Below, one piece after another: positions 1 through 12,399 of a stretch of 64,000 nt of DNA (position 1 is the first letter of the stretch; each line of letters starts with the position of its first letter). A program made the position numbers and the translations under genes. The stretch lies in assembly GCA_902702965.1 (NCBI GenBank), contig CACRXP010000416.1, forward strand, positions 386,146-450,145, read 5' to 3'. The notes under the pieces are model-generated. The model was not told where the DNA came from and did no database searches. It saw nothing but the letters and a program-made list of their open reading frames with translations. Source of the stretch: Spirometra erinaceieuropaei (taxonomy: Eukaryota > Platyhelminthes > Cestoda > Diphyllobothriidea > Diphyllobothriidae).

Positions 1-270
1 ATCAACAGGCACATCGAGTTGGATGCCGCGTACAGCAATCTCAAGGAGAGATGGAAGAGGCGGGGACCAATCAGAACGGACTGACAAACACGACGGCCGC
101 TTACTGGCGTGAGCGTCAGGCGATTAGAGATTATTTTTTTTTTTACGTGTACTTAAGATGTTAACTGTGTTGGCGCATTTGCTTTCCGTCTGTGCCTGAC
201 GACGACTCGGGGAACCGGCGTCGAAAATTTGCACAATAAACTTGCTTTCCCAAAGCACACATTCGACTTC
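1..270 (+). mobile_element. 3' end of a Penelope-like element (PLE)
   Basis: Frame 1 is open from base 1 to the stop at 82-84 and reads INRHIELDAAYSNLKERWK and a short tail. That is the usual C-terminal end just after the GIY-YIG endonuclease domain of Penelope-like retroelements. The following 3' UTR holds CTGACGA at 197-203, then a short GAC/GTC stem and GAAA, then GCACAATAAA, a layout repeated at other PLE ends in this window. An AT microsatellite follows directly. The element is cut by the window start, so its RT cannot be seen. Confidence 0.75.
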
Positions 271-272
271 GA

Positions 273-289
273 CATATATATATATATAT
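273..289. repeat. (AT)n microsatellite
   Basis: Uninterrupted AT dinucleotides directly after the PLE 3' end, probably the element's insertion site or tail. Confidence 0.9.
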
Positions 290-299
290 GGTGATTAGG

Positions 300-545
300 T
301 GATACCGACAAAGACAAGGGAGACAGGAATGACCATTTCTGGCTTATTAGCCGTCATCAGCCAGTCATACCCAACCCCAAGTGTGGATCACTTGAGATTC
401 GAACCCGGGATCTTTGGTCATGAAGTTTGACGCTCAACCATTGAGCCACGGGCCCGTTGTCCTGTCGGTTGTGATCGGGAATATCAATTATGACAGATGG
501 GCGCTCACCAATCAGGTTACAGAACATGCTCGGTCTGTTGTGCCT
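300..545 (-). mobile_element. tRNA-derived SINE (family 1)
   Basis: On the minus strand the head carries an A-box-like TGGCTCAATGGTTGAGCG and a B-box GGTTCGAATCTC, spaced as in a tRNA. The body ends with the tail CCTTGTCTTTGTCGGTATCAC. The same body and tail recur at about 8195, 21320, 50570 and 63850, so this is a SINE and not a tRNA gene. A second copy of the tail alone lies at 601-630. Confidence 0.75.
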
Positions 546-644
546 TGGGGCTCATACTTAAACCCTCGCAGGCAGTCGCACAACGACTAGTGATAAATGT
601 TGATAAGGTGATACCGACAAAGACAAAGTATTTATTTACTTTAT

Positions 645-1631
645 CAGCGATCGATCTCATGAAATGCTGGCCGAAATTCTGAAACCTGTTTTCGATTAGG
701 ATGGATTACTTAGGTGGGGTTGTAATACTGATTAGCATGCAGCAGAATCCTATAGCATTTTGGACGCACGATGATGTCGGATTTTGGATGCACTCCTGTC
801 TGACCTTCTGCAGGAACCGCGATCTGCAAAAGATGGCTACTTAAGTAGCATGCATTTTTCCTATTGGTCTTCGATGGTCTTACATATTCAAATATATTTT
901 ATAGAAAACGTGCACAAGAATATGCCTTCTTTTACTCGTTCGGTAGAAAATCACACCGTCTTCATATCTTATACCTGAAAAAGTGTATATTTGGGTTTTA
1001 ACAAAGTTGTCGAAATTTCGAATAATTTCGAGCCAGATCTGCCATTGCATTAGCGTTTAACGATTTCAGGTTACAAGGTGCATGCTTTCCACGTAAGGGA
1101 AATCATATATTCCTTTATGCCTTTAAGAAGGTACCACATAGAGTTCATAAAAATTTGCAATTGATCTGGACTATGTTGTGCATTTCATGAAGAGCAGTGG
1201 TAAACGAACGTGTGCAGTCATGTATGAATGGACATCGCACGGTCTTGAAAATCTCACCATAAAAAACTTTTTAAAACACAAATATGCACTTTCTTCGGGT
1301 ATAAACTACGAAGACGGTGTGATTTTCTATCGAACGAGTAAAAAAGGACATATTATTGTGGACGTTTTCTATAAAATATATTTGAATATGTAAAACCATC
1401 GAAAAACGATAGGAAAAATGCATGCTACTTAAGTAGTCATTTTTGCAGATCGCGGTTTCTGCAGAAGGTCAGACAGGAGTGCATCCAAAATCCGACATCA
1501 TCGTGCGTCCAAAATGCTATAGGATTCTGCTGCATGCTAATCAGTATTGCAACCACACCTAAGTAATCCATCCTAATCGTAAACACATTTCAGAATTTCG
1601 GCCAGCATTTCATGAGATCGGTCACGCACTG
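645..1631. mobile_element. foldback (MITE-like) DNA transposon, subfamily 1
   Basis: The two ends are inverted copies: GATCTCATGAAATGCTGGCC at the left is mirrored at 1600-1622. The pairing continues inward for roughly 350 nt per arm, including the shared CTACTTAAGTAG block and the TTCGGTAGAAAATCAC block. Between the arms lies a poorly paired centre. The right tip reads CACTG next to AT-rich sequence; the left tip is mutated. No transposase is present. It is the same family as 40479-41471. Confidence 0.8.
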
Positions 1632-1659
1632 CATATATACATATATATATACTATATTT

Positions 1660-2740
1660 GAAGTAGTATCATGACGCTTGATAAACAAGGGATGAGCGTT
1701 GGAGCCCCAGATGCCCCTAAACATAGGATTGGAAAAAATGGGTAAAGGTGGCCATTCCAGTGTTTATTTGCTTTGTCAGCGATGTCCTTTATGTATGTCG
1801 CATATTTATTCACTAAGGATGGGCGCACAACGATCTATTGACTTTGAAAAGCAAACAAGTTTCGTATGGGTCAGGAAGAGGCAGACACTTTCCGGACCGA
1901 AGTCGGCAAAGTTATGAAAGCGGAGGTTAGGCTATGGAGTCTGGGGTTTAAATTGATACAGAACTGTTTCAGGCTTATTTGCCTTCATCCAGACAATCAT
2001 AAACTTGACCACCTGTTAGAACAGAAAACAAAAACAGTCGCATATGAAGACGTGGCACTGCTGGGCCACCTATCACGCATCAATTTTCCCACGACACTAC
2101 TACTGTTATTTGCAATGTGCCTAGTGATCAGATAAACCACAATTGCATTTTTTGTTTTCTCTTGAAAACCACTAATGCTTGGAAGGAAAGCATGAGATGT
2201 TGAGCTTTTTCCAAGAAAGATAAGAATTATAAATGGCTCTTTTGCCTAAATTCCAGCCAATGCACCTAATCCAAGATTCCTCATTAATAATACAGAATAT
2301 ATATGGGCATTTGCATTAGCCTCTGCTGTGGAATATGAAAATAATGAAAACTTAATTGCATGGATTTTCAATCAACAAAAGTGCATATCCTAATTGCTTT
2401 ATTAATCAACCGATCCCAGAACGAGCACACCGAGAAAAGGAAATGGTTTTGCGTTTCGTTGACGAACATGCAGAAATAAAAGAAAAGTCGGCACCCAAGG
2501 TAGTAATCTAACTTGAATGTGCATTACAGGTTGACGTGCTCTAATTCCCATGCACAGGAGAAGGCCTCTAAGTACGGCTCAATGTGCATGGGCCTTTCGC
2601 AGGAATGCAAGTCTTTTACAGAATCGGCATTCTATGTAAAAGATATTTACGACTGTTCGCATTTTGAAGCATTTTTTCCCGGGTATGAATTGAAAACAAG
2701 CATGTACAGCAGAATTTATTGGGGCCAACAAATTTCGTGA
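1660..2740 (+). repeat. diverged repeat block X, copy 1
   Basis: Runs parallel to 21640-22615, with scattered substitutions and small indels. Shared landmarks are GACGCTTGA at 1674, the GATCAGATAAACCAC block at 2127, and the GATCCCAGAACGAGCAC block at 2413. I see no intact coding sequence. The ORFs inside are not conserved in the second copy, so I treat them as chance. Confidence 0.65.
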
Positions 2741-3099
2741 CGGCTTTTCAACTGCAGCCCGTCTCTGCATAACATAGGTAACGAATGAAAGCGCACAGTA
2801 GTATGAATTTGTACAGAATGGCAGTGCATAAGAGCAAGGTCAAAGTTCAAAGCAATCAATAATCAGATAAGACGTCCACATAAGCATCAAAAAGGAAAAA
2901 GGGGAGACGAAATGTTAACAACAAATCACAGTCAGGGAAAATAGAGGCGTGAGATTACCAGGGCAATTGCAGATTGATCACGTGATCTAACTGCTTGCAC
3001 AGGTCTGGTTTCTCCCTCCGTATAAGGCTGCTTCCAAATATCGCAAGGTTCGAGTTGTACGTGCTCGGACAAGTACTCGAAAGGATGCTTTAGGGTCGA

Positions 3100-3447
3100 C
3101 AGCATTTCTTCTTCAAATCGTCAAGTCGGGTATTCCAACTTTGCAATTTGAAAATCTTTATGACATTATTACTATACTAATAAACCCAGCCCAGGTCGAG
3201 CACAAAATAAAACAGGAAATAGTTTTGCGTTTTATTGAAGAACATTCAAGAATCGGAGAAAGACAGTCTTCAAAGAAGTAATTTAATTCAAGTTTGCATT
3301 TCAGGTTGACATGCTCTGATTTTCGTTTTCACAAAAAAGGTTTTAGGAACAGCTCAACGTATATGACCCTTTCGTCGGAATGCAAGTCTTTTGGAGAATC
3401 GGCATTTTATGTAGAAATCACTTTCGACTGTTAACGTCATCCGATTA
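3100..3447 (+). repeat. direct repeat R, left of PLE fragment
   Basis: About 350 bp, from TTTCTTCTTCAAATCG to CATCCGATTATAACTTT. It is repeated at 4226-4573 with few changes, and the two copies stop at the same base. More diverged copies of the right half lie at 2413-2640, 22350-22620 and 24205-24470. The pair brackets a PLE GIY-YIG fragment, like the pseudo-LTRs reported for Penelope elements. Confidence 0.7.
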
Positions 3448-4225
3448 TAACTTTAGTCGGCTCTATGAGGCGGTCTCTCGACTGTTACACCCAGCCAGAG
3501 TAGGTATAACCCATCGACCTCAGACAACAATTCGACGCCGCCTGATACAACCTAAGGACCTGTTGCCACCGGCAGAAACCTCAGCAGGCTACAAACTAAA
3601 TTGCGATGAGAACGACTGCAACTATCTGGGAGAATCCGAACGTAAATTGCAGACTTGCCTACAATCGGCCACTCGGAAGTTACACCCAAACTCTCAAGTA
3701 GCAACATACATTGAAAAAACTGGGCATACTTTTGCTCTCCAGCGAGCGACCATCATAGGTCTGGGCAACATAAAATCAGAACGGCTAAATCTCAAGGCGT
3801 GGAACACGGATGCCCAACACCATCAACAGGCATCTGGACTTTCCTGCAACATGCAAAATTCTACGTCATCACAGCCCCAGAGCTCAGGACCAAACAAACA
3901 CACTGGACTTAAAAAGGCCACACGGAGACATCTCGACGGCGAGTATATTCGGTGAGAATGAAAAAGAATCGCCAAGCCGACCATCCGACAAAGGTTCAAT
4001 CACATTCCTCACCCCCGCGGCTGGAGGGGGGACTCACAAAGCACACAGATAAAACGCCCGTCAACCATCCCCCGAGAGGCCGAGGCAACGAAGGGAGAGA
4101 AGAAAATAGATCAGCATGAGGCCGACCAGTTAAGATTTCTGGTCGCCTAAGTGCATTTTACGCTCTGACAGTGGAGAACCGACCAAGATTTTCGAAACGT
4201 CAGCATCTAAACAAACCTGTTTCGG
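3448..4225 (+). mobile_element. PLE C-terminal fragment with GIY-YIG domain
   Basis: The plus frame reads through the linker RRLIQPKDLLPPAETSAG, then YKLNCDENDCNYLGESERKL, which matches the PLE GIY-YIG core (Y-x-I/L-x-C ... C-x-Y-x-G-E-x-x-R-K-L), then TGHTFALQRATIIG and LNLKAW. A tail of GAAACGTCAGCATCTAAA at 4194-4211 resembles other PLE ends here. The RT domain is absent, so this is a 5'-truncated, dead copy. Its closest relative in the window is 23520-24205. Confidence 0.8.
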
Positions 4226-4573
4226 AGAGCCCACATTTCTTCTTCAAATCGTCAAGTCGGGTATCCCAACTTTGCCAATTTGAAAATCTATGACATTATT
4301 ACTATACTAATAAACCCAGCCCAGGTCGAGCACAAAATAAAACAGGAAATAGTTTTGCGTTCCATTGACGAACATTCTAAGAAATCAGAGGAAGACGGTC
4401 TTCAAAGAAGTAATTAAACTCGAGTTCGCATTTCAGGTTGACATGCCCTGATTTTCGTTTTGACAAAAAAAGGTATTAGGAACAACTCAACGTATATGAC
4501 CCTTTCGTCGGAATGCAAGTCTTTTGGAGAATCGGCATTTTATGTAGAAATCACTTTCGACTGTTAACGTCAT
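4226..4573 (+). repeat. direct repeat R, right of PLE fragment
   Basis: Second copy of 3100-3447, ending on the same CATCCGATTATAACTTT. Confidence 0.7.
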
Positions 4574-6180
4574 CCGATTATAACTTTATTCGAGATACAC
4601 GTTCTTTATAATTTAACCGGAATAAGTGTGTTTGGCATGTCTAGTTACCCTTATATAGCACCCTGGTGTTACAAGACGATTTGAGCTTTCGTGTCTCGCA
4701 GCGAAAATCCACAACCTAGGGGTAATACTTCATCGTTCCGGAAATAAAAGGAAAACGATTTTTATGCGTCTGCTTACTAAGCAAACAGTAAACTAATAGT
4801 GAGTTTTTTGGGGGCCCATCGATAAGTAGAAAAGAATGCAGACACGAAATAATGGCCTTTGCAATAAATTCTGGGTGCATGCATTTAAACGGACAGCAGT
4901 GGCTCTCATGAAGAACTTGCTCTTTTAATTCGCATTTATTTTCCCAATAATTTAGTTTGTTGTTGTATGGATGTCTCTTAGTGCCTATTTTTAATATAAG
5001 AAATCAAAAAAGATTCATAAAACCCGCATCTGTTCTCTAAACTGGAAACAAGACAACTATCCAAACCAACTATCGTTAGGCGGAAATCAGCGCTCAACAG
5101 TAAAATTAACTATATTGATTCATATCTGTCACTGTCTCTGATGGTAAGTCCGAGCGTGGATCCAAAACGTCCGTCGAATAGTGCTCTTTTCTAGCGATCG
5201 CTCCTGCTTCTCATCAATGGACCTCTTGTTAACATCGGAGACGGCGGCATAGCCTCGCATTCTTATGTGGGTGACGTGTCCCGGATATTAGTGAAACTTG
5301 TCTCATGGGCACAAAGCCAAGATATCGGTGATGCTAATCTATACCACGTCACTTGCGCAAATTAACGCAATGATCAGTAATAAATGCTGATCCCACCGTA
5401 TCAAAGATGTTTAAAAAGTTGAGCAATGACTAGGCGGCCGCCATCGTCAATTTTACGAAGAATGTTTAAGATTTACTTGCACCATTATGGATGGCGTACT
5501 ACTTATCCCGCGGGGATGCCTGATTCATGGACGGGGCCGGATATAAATAAACAGGGAAAGAAGCTACAATTATCTGGACATGGAGTGGGCCGCTACAGAA
5601 AATGTTTACCGGAGCAGAAGGCCTGCTTCTAGAAACTGTTTCAGACTGGTTAATAATATGTAGGTCAAAAAGCCACAGAGGGGATATCGTGCATAATCGA
5701 CACTGTCCATCTGAGGTCAAGTCACAAAGCCACTTGATAGACAAGGGTTGCTGAAAACGTAAGGTAAGAATCTTGGGGTAAAATATGGTGCCCTAACTAA
5801 ACCTTTGCATGAGCTGAAGCCCCTTCGTTAGATATCACTCAGTTGAGGCCACCCTCAGTGAAGAGGGTCAGAGTAGGGACGGTGAGTGGCGTGTGAGTTA
5901 GCTTACAGTGATAGTAAAATTGCGTGGTATCTAGAGCACTCACTCTTCCTCCTCCTCCATCTGGATCCGCTTTTAAGATAGGGACAATAAGACCAGAGAC
6001 GAGAGAGGGCGCTGGCGACTGGCACGAAGTATACCCCCACAAACACGTGTAACCACCATCCCACTCCCGCCCTGCTCCCCAACGCACACTGTCCAGAAAT
6101 TCATGCATCAAATGTATGCACCTCGGATCTAGCTCCTGTGTTGATGCAGCGCATCTCCAGCGTTACCCCTTTTAGGGGGA
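4574..6180 (+). repeat. diverged repeat block Y, copy 1
   Basis: Collinear with 24470-25990, and its first ~550 bp also with 22620-23170. The right part, about 5830-6180, is a G+C-richer segment with GGCGACTGGC and CACACTGTCCAG. It also recurs in shortened form at 14060-14290. No intact gene was found. Open frames here are not preserved between copies. Confidence 0.65.
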
Positions 6181-8190
6181 AAGTGCGAACAAAGAGTGGC
6201 TGTGATAAGATCGCATGCATCATCAGGGTTCGATTGCCACTACTAATAAATCGCCAACCACATACACGTACCTTTGTAGTTGAAAAGATTTTAATATGTT
6301 TTCTGCATACAGTCCCGTTGTGTGTTAACCCTTCTAATACAGTCTTCTTAATATCTATTTAATCTGAACATGAGAAGGATATATGCGTCATATTTATACC
6401 TGAATATGATAATTTCATCCCAAAAAAAACTAAGCGACAATCGACCCTGCTCTGTGCTTTTGATCGGTTTCAGAAGTTAATAAACGTGGTTGGCGTTCAC
6501 TACATATAATCCCATGTCATAATAATAAACTAGGCTACACTTAGCAGTACGGATTGATTTCTCGTAGTCATTACCTTCTGATTCAATGTGGGTGAGGATA
6601 GGTCCCATTTAAACACATCTACAGGGTGGAAAATAAAAAAAATATGAAGGAAAGCTAATCGCCGTTTGCTCTCTCCCACTTGGCGTGCTATCGTACCACT
6701 CGTTTGTATTTGTACTATGACGACTATTGGCCTATCAGAGATTCCTACGCGAGCACAGACCCCTTATGTTAAGTTCGAATGTCCATGCAAGCTCGCACCC
6801 ATCTGATATTTAATACCAACGAGTCTGGGGCGACTTATTTTAATTGTTTCAACATTGCCCAGTCCCACAGACATAAGTTTCTGCTACACTTTATTCAAAC
6901 GCGCACCCCGCAGTTTCCTACATAAAAACATCTTGTCCTTGATTTGAGGACGTAGAAACAGACAAGCAGTGAAAAACCCCAAAAGTGTGCTGCTAGAACG
7001 TCTTATGCCATGATCTGGTGTTCAGGCTTTTTTCCAAATCCTCCATGGCGTCTCCAGGGAACGTTAATCAAACGAATGTGCCTTCGTTCTACCATTACTT
7101 TCACAGTTGCAATCGATTTATTAAATATCTTCTCACAGCTAAATTTGTCAGACTTGCGTGTTGATGCTGGTGCTAAAGGTGATGATGATTTCCCGATATT
7201 ACGGCAGTCCTTTTGGTTGCGTCCGCATATTCGGCAGATTTATTTATCGCTTATCCATGACTGCATTCATACTACTTAGTATTACATGCTTGGAACACTT
7301 AACCTGCCTATTTGCTCACATGCGAGTGCTGACGTCGACTTATAGGCTAGAAATGGCCATCCCAATCGACCTAGCTACAACAATTGGGTTTGATAACCTA
7401 GGACAAAGTTATCTACTTGTCGCTATGGGCCAAAATGAACAAATTGGTTGACAAGACGCCGATTATGTTCTCTAAAAATCCGAACTTTTACCCAATTCCG
7501 TTCAGATAAAAGCGACTCATGTATCACGGTCATTATATATTCAAGTGTTCACTATGGATGTTTAACTGCCTGTCGAGCAATGTGGAATCAAACATGCATA
7601 TTGCACGTTGACGCAATTATTTTCTATTTTAACTGTGGTACAAATATCATGGTTTTTTAACAATTAGACGGATCCTATTGCATATGGGCTGGCTATGTCT
7701 TGATAATCAATAATAAGAGCCCGACAGTTGCAAATTAAAGAGCCAGTAAAGTAATTTTCACATCTACGGAGAACGTTCAGGTCTATTTAGACACAAATGG
7801 AGTTCTTTTAGAAATAATCTACAGGCCCAAGAAATCAGGAATATTTACTTAGAATTGCAGGGCATACTTATAAATCTTATATGAAAAACACAAGTAGGTG
7901 CGAAGAAGGAGAGTAGAGTGCCACTGAAAGGTACACGATCTCCACCAAGACAATTCGTCCATCCGAAAACCATGGCCAGCCTCTAGATGCAATTGGCTGC
8001 ATTGACTCTAAGTCCATGAAAATAAATTTTGGGACGTATGGCTTTACCGCCATTGTCCAAAAACTGCAAGATAGTCATTGAAGAGGGAAACGTTCTTTCT
8101 TTGAAAACATCCATCTGCGGCAGACTACATAATCGAGATTTTTACGGCGGTATCTGAGGCGATGTTTGTCAATATATATTGTGGATAGCA
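6181..8190. other. no supported gene or repeat
   Basis: Overlapping plus-strand ORFs lie at 7010-7279, 7158-7451 and 7448-7660. None has a recognisable domain, a paralogue in the window or convincing splice sites. I see nothing else I can support. Confidence 0.4.
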
Positions 8191-8194
8191 TAAC

Positions 8195-8430
8195 CGACCG
8201 ACCAGACAACGAGCCCGTGACTCAGTGATTGGAGGCGTTGGATTTCTAACCAACAAGCAGCGGGATCGAGCCTCAGGTGATCGACATCTCGGGGTTGGGT
8301 ATGACTGGCTGACAACGGCTAATGACCCTGAAATGTCCATTCCCGGCTCCCATGCCATTATCGGTAATGTCATTCTGCCTATATCATGCACTGCTGCGCG
8401 GAGGCTGGCTGGGCTCGAGTGAGTTCCCTA
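8195..8430 (+). mobile_element. tRNA-derived SINE (family 1)
   Basis: The plus-strand head has CCCGTGACTCAGTGATTGG (A-box region) and GGGATCGAGCCTC (B-box region). The body motif GGTTGGGTATGACTGGCTGA and the tail ATCATGCACTGCTGCGCGG follow. The body is shared with the copies at 300-545 and 50570-50890. Confidence 0.75.
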
Positions 8431-8995
8431 AAAACGGTCGGGCCAAATATTCACGCGTAAAATTCCGGTCTTTGCCAATAGAACCTAGTATAAACTGATC
8501 TACTCCAAGTTAGCTGGTAATTTCTGAGGAAATCAAAAAGCAATAATTTCTGAACTGAAGTATCTACCGGAAAGAACACGAGGAATGTTGGGAGACTCAT
8601 GGAAGAGAAAAGAAGGGTTCACTTGAGTATTTGAAGTAGCCAAAATATTTAGTCGTTGTCGTGGAAAAGCATGAATGATCAGATGATTCTCCATGTGCAT
8701 ATAATCTACGGATACCACGACTGACAGTACAAATTCTTCTGCTTGTAGACGAAGCTGATTCTTGTCGCCAATGGAAGCCAGGCAAAATTTGAAACAATAG
8801 CGGTTTGATGCATCTTCTTTACAAGAAAAAAAATTTGCTTGAAGGGGCTAAGCCTGTGAGCAAAATGTGTAATGACTAGTGTGTTCGCACATTACCATAT
8901 CAGTTTCTATCATCAAGTTTCATGAGATAGGTCAGTTATTGAACCCTATGAAAACTATGGAAATTTTGCAACAATAGCCGCGTGACTTTGGCTAA

Positions 8996-9003
8996 CATAT
9001 ATA
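8996..9003 (+). promoter_or_regulatory. candidate TATA box of gene 1
   Basis: CATATATA lies about 45 bases before the first ATG of gene 1 (9045). Distance and sequence fit a core promoter with a short 5' UTR. There is no independent evidence. Confidence 0.35.
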
Positions 9004-9044
9004 CGGCACATTCTTGTCTTCACTCAGTCTTTCTGGTGGTGACA

Positions 9045-12000
9045 ATGAACGGGTGGCTGGCTTTGCTAAGTCTTTGTTGGTCTGGCTTTTTGACATGTGC
9101 CTGCAGAAGCTCCACGCGAAGGTTTCAGTCGTCTCACAAAGCAGGTAGGACAATTGATACCCAGGTGGAATGTCACGAATTGATATAAAGTAACTATATA
9201 CTTCTATTTTCAAGACTGACTTAGCGGTGATAAACACTTTATAACTGCAATAATAGCGCGAAACCTTTAGTGGACAATTTTAGATTATTTCAATTTAGAG
9301 AAAACGAAAGTAATAGAACAGTGATTGTTAAATTGCCATGATGAGGAAAAATATATTTTATCCATAAGAAGATGGTTTTAAAGAAAAAAGCTGAGATGCA
9401 AAAGCTGGTGGATAGGCGACTTATATTGAAAAAAGTTATTTTCAAGCTTTGTAGGGATAAATGTCAGTTAGCTGAGCTCCTTTCTGCAGTGGTCATTCGA
9501 AATTAGCTCTGGAGTATGTGAGGCACGACATTGATTTCAGACTTATGTTTAAGACAGTCATATATTTATAGATCTCAGTTTTAGCCGTGAATATTGAAGT
9601 AGATAATAATTGAGGACGAATGTTTTCAATGAGTTACATGGTTTTGACGAGTAGCATCATTTTCAGTATATGCAGTCGCCTTCGCGGAGTCACGCATTCA
9701 CCTGCAGAATTTTACAATGCCCAATTTTAAGCAATCCACCAACATCCAGTGGACGCAGATGTAAATTCTGACCAGAAAGACGACTGAGTTTAAGATTATG
9801 ATGATACATATTTAGATAATCCATTGTGTTATCAGTGAGCGATAATTTTAGCGGTGTATTCAATGGATGAAGGAGGTCGGGAAAGAAGGTTATTTGGCAC
9901 AGTCTCAAATACTTTGAACCAGTTTGTGAAAACAGACGCGGGTTTGGAGGGCCTCTGAATCAGGACAATGATTGTGGGGTTTGCGTATGGCGAAATTTCT
10001 AATCAGTTTCCCTTGTTTCTGTAAGTAATAACATGCTGCCTACATCATGCGCCGCTGTGCGGCTGGTGGTTGGGCTCGAGAGACAGCCCGTAAGGCACAA
10101 CAGAACGAGTGAGCGCTCCCTGACGAAGTTTTAATCGCCTGAGCAAGAGGGGTCCAATCGAGCGCTGATTGATGAGTGAGTAAAATAACTCAAACATGAT
10201 TTAAAGTGGGGTTCTCGGTGGAGACCATGTAGCTCAGGCGGTTGGAGCATTGGTTGTGCACCAGCTCCATGCTCCCAGCCTCCACCGACGACGCCGCCGC
10301 GCCGCTGCCGCCGATGTTTTCTCAATTGAGTCTGATGATGTTTTTAAAGCTGCCGGAACAACAAATAACTATCTCACGTAATCGTCAACTATTTAAGACA
10401 AGACCACACTGAGAAATGTACTTTGAATGCCGGATTCGTTGACAGTCAATTATATAATTTCTGGACACCTGTTTTGATGCACCATCTAACAAATAAATCA
10501 GACTGAGCATTGAATAATACGGCTAATGTTTATTTTTCGCATCCTTGAAGGCGATGCTTATTTATTCCCCAGCAGTCGATTATTCGTTTTGTGTGACGCT
10601 TAATGCAATGTCTTATGTCTGTCTTATGCCTGTCTAATGCCGGCCTTCGCCTCGCCAATGTCAATTGAATTATGACCCAAATTTCCTTCATTTAGCTTCC
10701 ACAAATTTGCTCTAGACAACAGCACCAAACCAGTTGACCTGACCGAAATATTTAGTCTCATGTGTGCCTTAATATACAGACTACAAAGCCCCAAGTTGTA
10801 AGATCTGAGCTAAAGAGGATATATGCTCTGAAAGTGCTATTAAACACCCCTTTCGAGATGTTAGATGACAGTCTAGTAAACAGCAAGGTCAAATGTAACA
10901 AGTCCCACTTACAGCGCAGTGTGACAGGCGGCGTGCAGTGAATAGCCTCATACTGTACTGTCTGAAAAACGCGGCTACTTGTTACTGATAACAAAACAAG
11001 AAAGCAGGATTGCACTTATATCAATATCACGGGTAACGGTATTTATTTATTTATTTATTTAATTCGCTTTATCCAAACAGATGGAACTATCTGTGTGCAG
11101 GATGGCCGAGATTTTCATCGATTGATCCAACAACTAACATCATACCGACTGATAATTTCTCATGATGAACAGACGTCTACACAATGTCATGTCATCTTCC
11201 ACAGTATTGCAGTCTCAAACAACTGCAAGGTCATTGATGCCATCACAAATATCTCTAATTTGATAGCTTGCGATGTCTACTTTCCAGCAATAACATGCAA
11301 CTTTGAACAAAGGGTATGTTAGTGGTAACATATCTTTCTAGTTTCTTCTACGGACACTGTCAATCATAAGGGAGGTAAAACGAAGTAGGACACAGCTGTA
11401 TTGCAATTTCAAATGGTAAGAATAGCGATATAAATGTGCAAATCCTCGGCGACCGTGCGTTGTAGAGCACATTTGAATGACGGACAGGCTGTGAGTATTC
11501 TCCACGTAGTCGCTATCTCATGTACAAGTTTCCAACGTAGATAAATTTGAAGGACGATATGCCAGTACCTAATGCATCTGTATTGAACAACTTGTTACTA
11601 GGCTTTAATCTAGAGCGTTTTGCAAGAATTAATTGTAAGTCATCATGTAGAGGTCAGTGCATCCCCCATCGAACGTGAGAGCAATAACTATTAACTTACT
11701 ACTAGCTTGATTTCAGTACCTCATATTATTTACATGTAACTGTACAACCATCCAAACTACTGGACCGCTATTTTGCAAATTCTTCACGTAAGCAGACTCC
11801 TACGTCATTCCCTGTCTTATGCCTTTCATACATCAAATCACCTGTAAATTATTTTCGTTCAACTGATTTTCACGCAAGCCTTTATCGTTTAAATGACATT
11901 TTCAGTTTTTTATGTCCTTTACTCCATATACACGAATCGACTAATTGGCCTTGACTGATTATCCACTTGCTCATAGTCTCGAAGAAATTCCTCAGCGATA

Positions 12001-12282
12001 GATCCAGACCCCGACATACTGGACGCTCTGTATTTGCATTTAACTGGAATGCACGGTGTGGCAGTATTTGGACATCAGATTTTCCGACAGTGGCCAGCGC
12101 ACATTTCTGTGACACGCCTACTCCGTGTCCAATTCTTCGATCTGGTAAAGATTGCCAAGCGTACCGTGGCAAGGCAAAGAAGGAAACCGCTGAGCGAATG
12201 GGCTGCTGACTCGCTATCCAAATTGCCTTTCTTTATGAGGAAGGTTCTTACGAAATATGGTCCACAGTGTGAAAACTGGTGA
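9045..12282 (+). CDS. gene 1: small secreted cysteine-containing protein, three exons
   Basis: Model: exons 9045-9144, 11081-11313 and 11977-12282, summing to 639 nt (212 residues plus stop), with phases agreeing at both junctions (1, then 0). Exon 1 encodes a clear signal peptide, MNGWLALLSLCWSGFLTCA, and has donor G|GTAGGA. Exon 2 follows a good acceptor (ATCCAAACAG) and ends R|GTATGT. It contains IC-x3-DG-x-D near its start, then four more cysteines ending in ITCNFEQR. Exon 3 follows TTGCTCATAG and carries VAVF, TRLLRVQFFDL and a basic stretch TVARQRRK. An AATAAA lies at 12384, about 100 bases past the stop. Exons 2 and 3 are homologous to gene 2 (18774-19502), exon 2 with exactly the same 233-nt length, which is the strongest support. 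The function is unknown to me. The exon 1 assignment depends only on phase and signal peptide; intron 1 is 1.9 kb and holds repeats. Confidence 0.65.
10010..10135 (+). repeat. SINE 3' part
   Basis: GCCTACATCATGCGCCGCTG followed by GGTTGGGCTCGAGAGA matches the tail half of the SINE at 8195-8430. It lies within intron 1 of gene 1. Confidence 0.55.
10140..10900 (+). repeat. segmental duplication, copy 1, with tRNA-like head (SINE family 2)
   Basis: Collinear with 15060-15770. Shared landmarks are GAGTGAGTA/GAGTGGGTA, the tRNA-like TGTAGCTCAGGCGGTTGGAG at 10229, AGTCGATTATTCGTT, AAAGCCCCAAGTTGTA and GTTAGATGACAGTCTA. The tRNA-like part suggests a second SINE family (A-box TAGCTCAGGCGG). The copy sits in intron 1 of gene 1. 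The other copy lies upstream of gene 2, so the genes were probably duplicated together with this block. Confidence 0.65.
11041..11062. repeat. (ATTT)n microsatellite
   Basis: Five ATTT units just upstream of the exon 2 acceptor of gene 1. Confidence 0.85.
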
Positions 12283-12383
12283 GCGATACCGAGAGCGGAC
12301 TACATCATCCTTTACTCTTATATGTTACAAGAAAAGTCTTTTCGCTATTCCTGTATCAAAAAATTCCTAACTGGTATTTAATT

Positions 12384-12389
12384 AATAAA
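12384..12389 (+). terminator. candidate polyadenylation signal of gene 1
   Basis: AATAAA about 100 bases after the gene 1 stop codon. Confidence 0.4.
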
Positions 12390-12399
12390 AATGGAATGC

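Noticed and set aside
415..455. tRNA gene (A- and B-box present)
   Set aside because: The tRNA-like part is joined to a conserved non-tRNA body and tail repeated at several loci, so it is a SINE head.
7010..7660. Three overlapping plus-strand ORFs as candidate exons
   Set aside because: Possible splice sites exist, but no length, phase or residue match to any other exon in the window.
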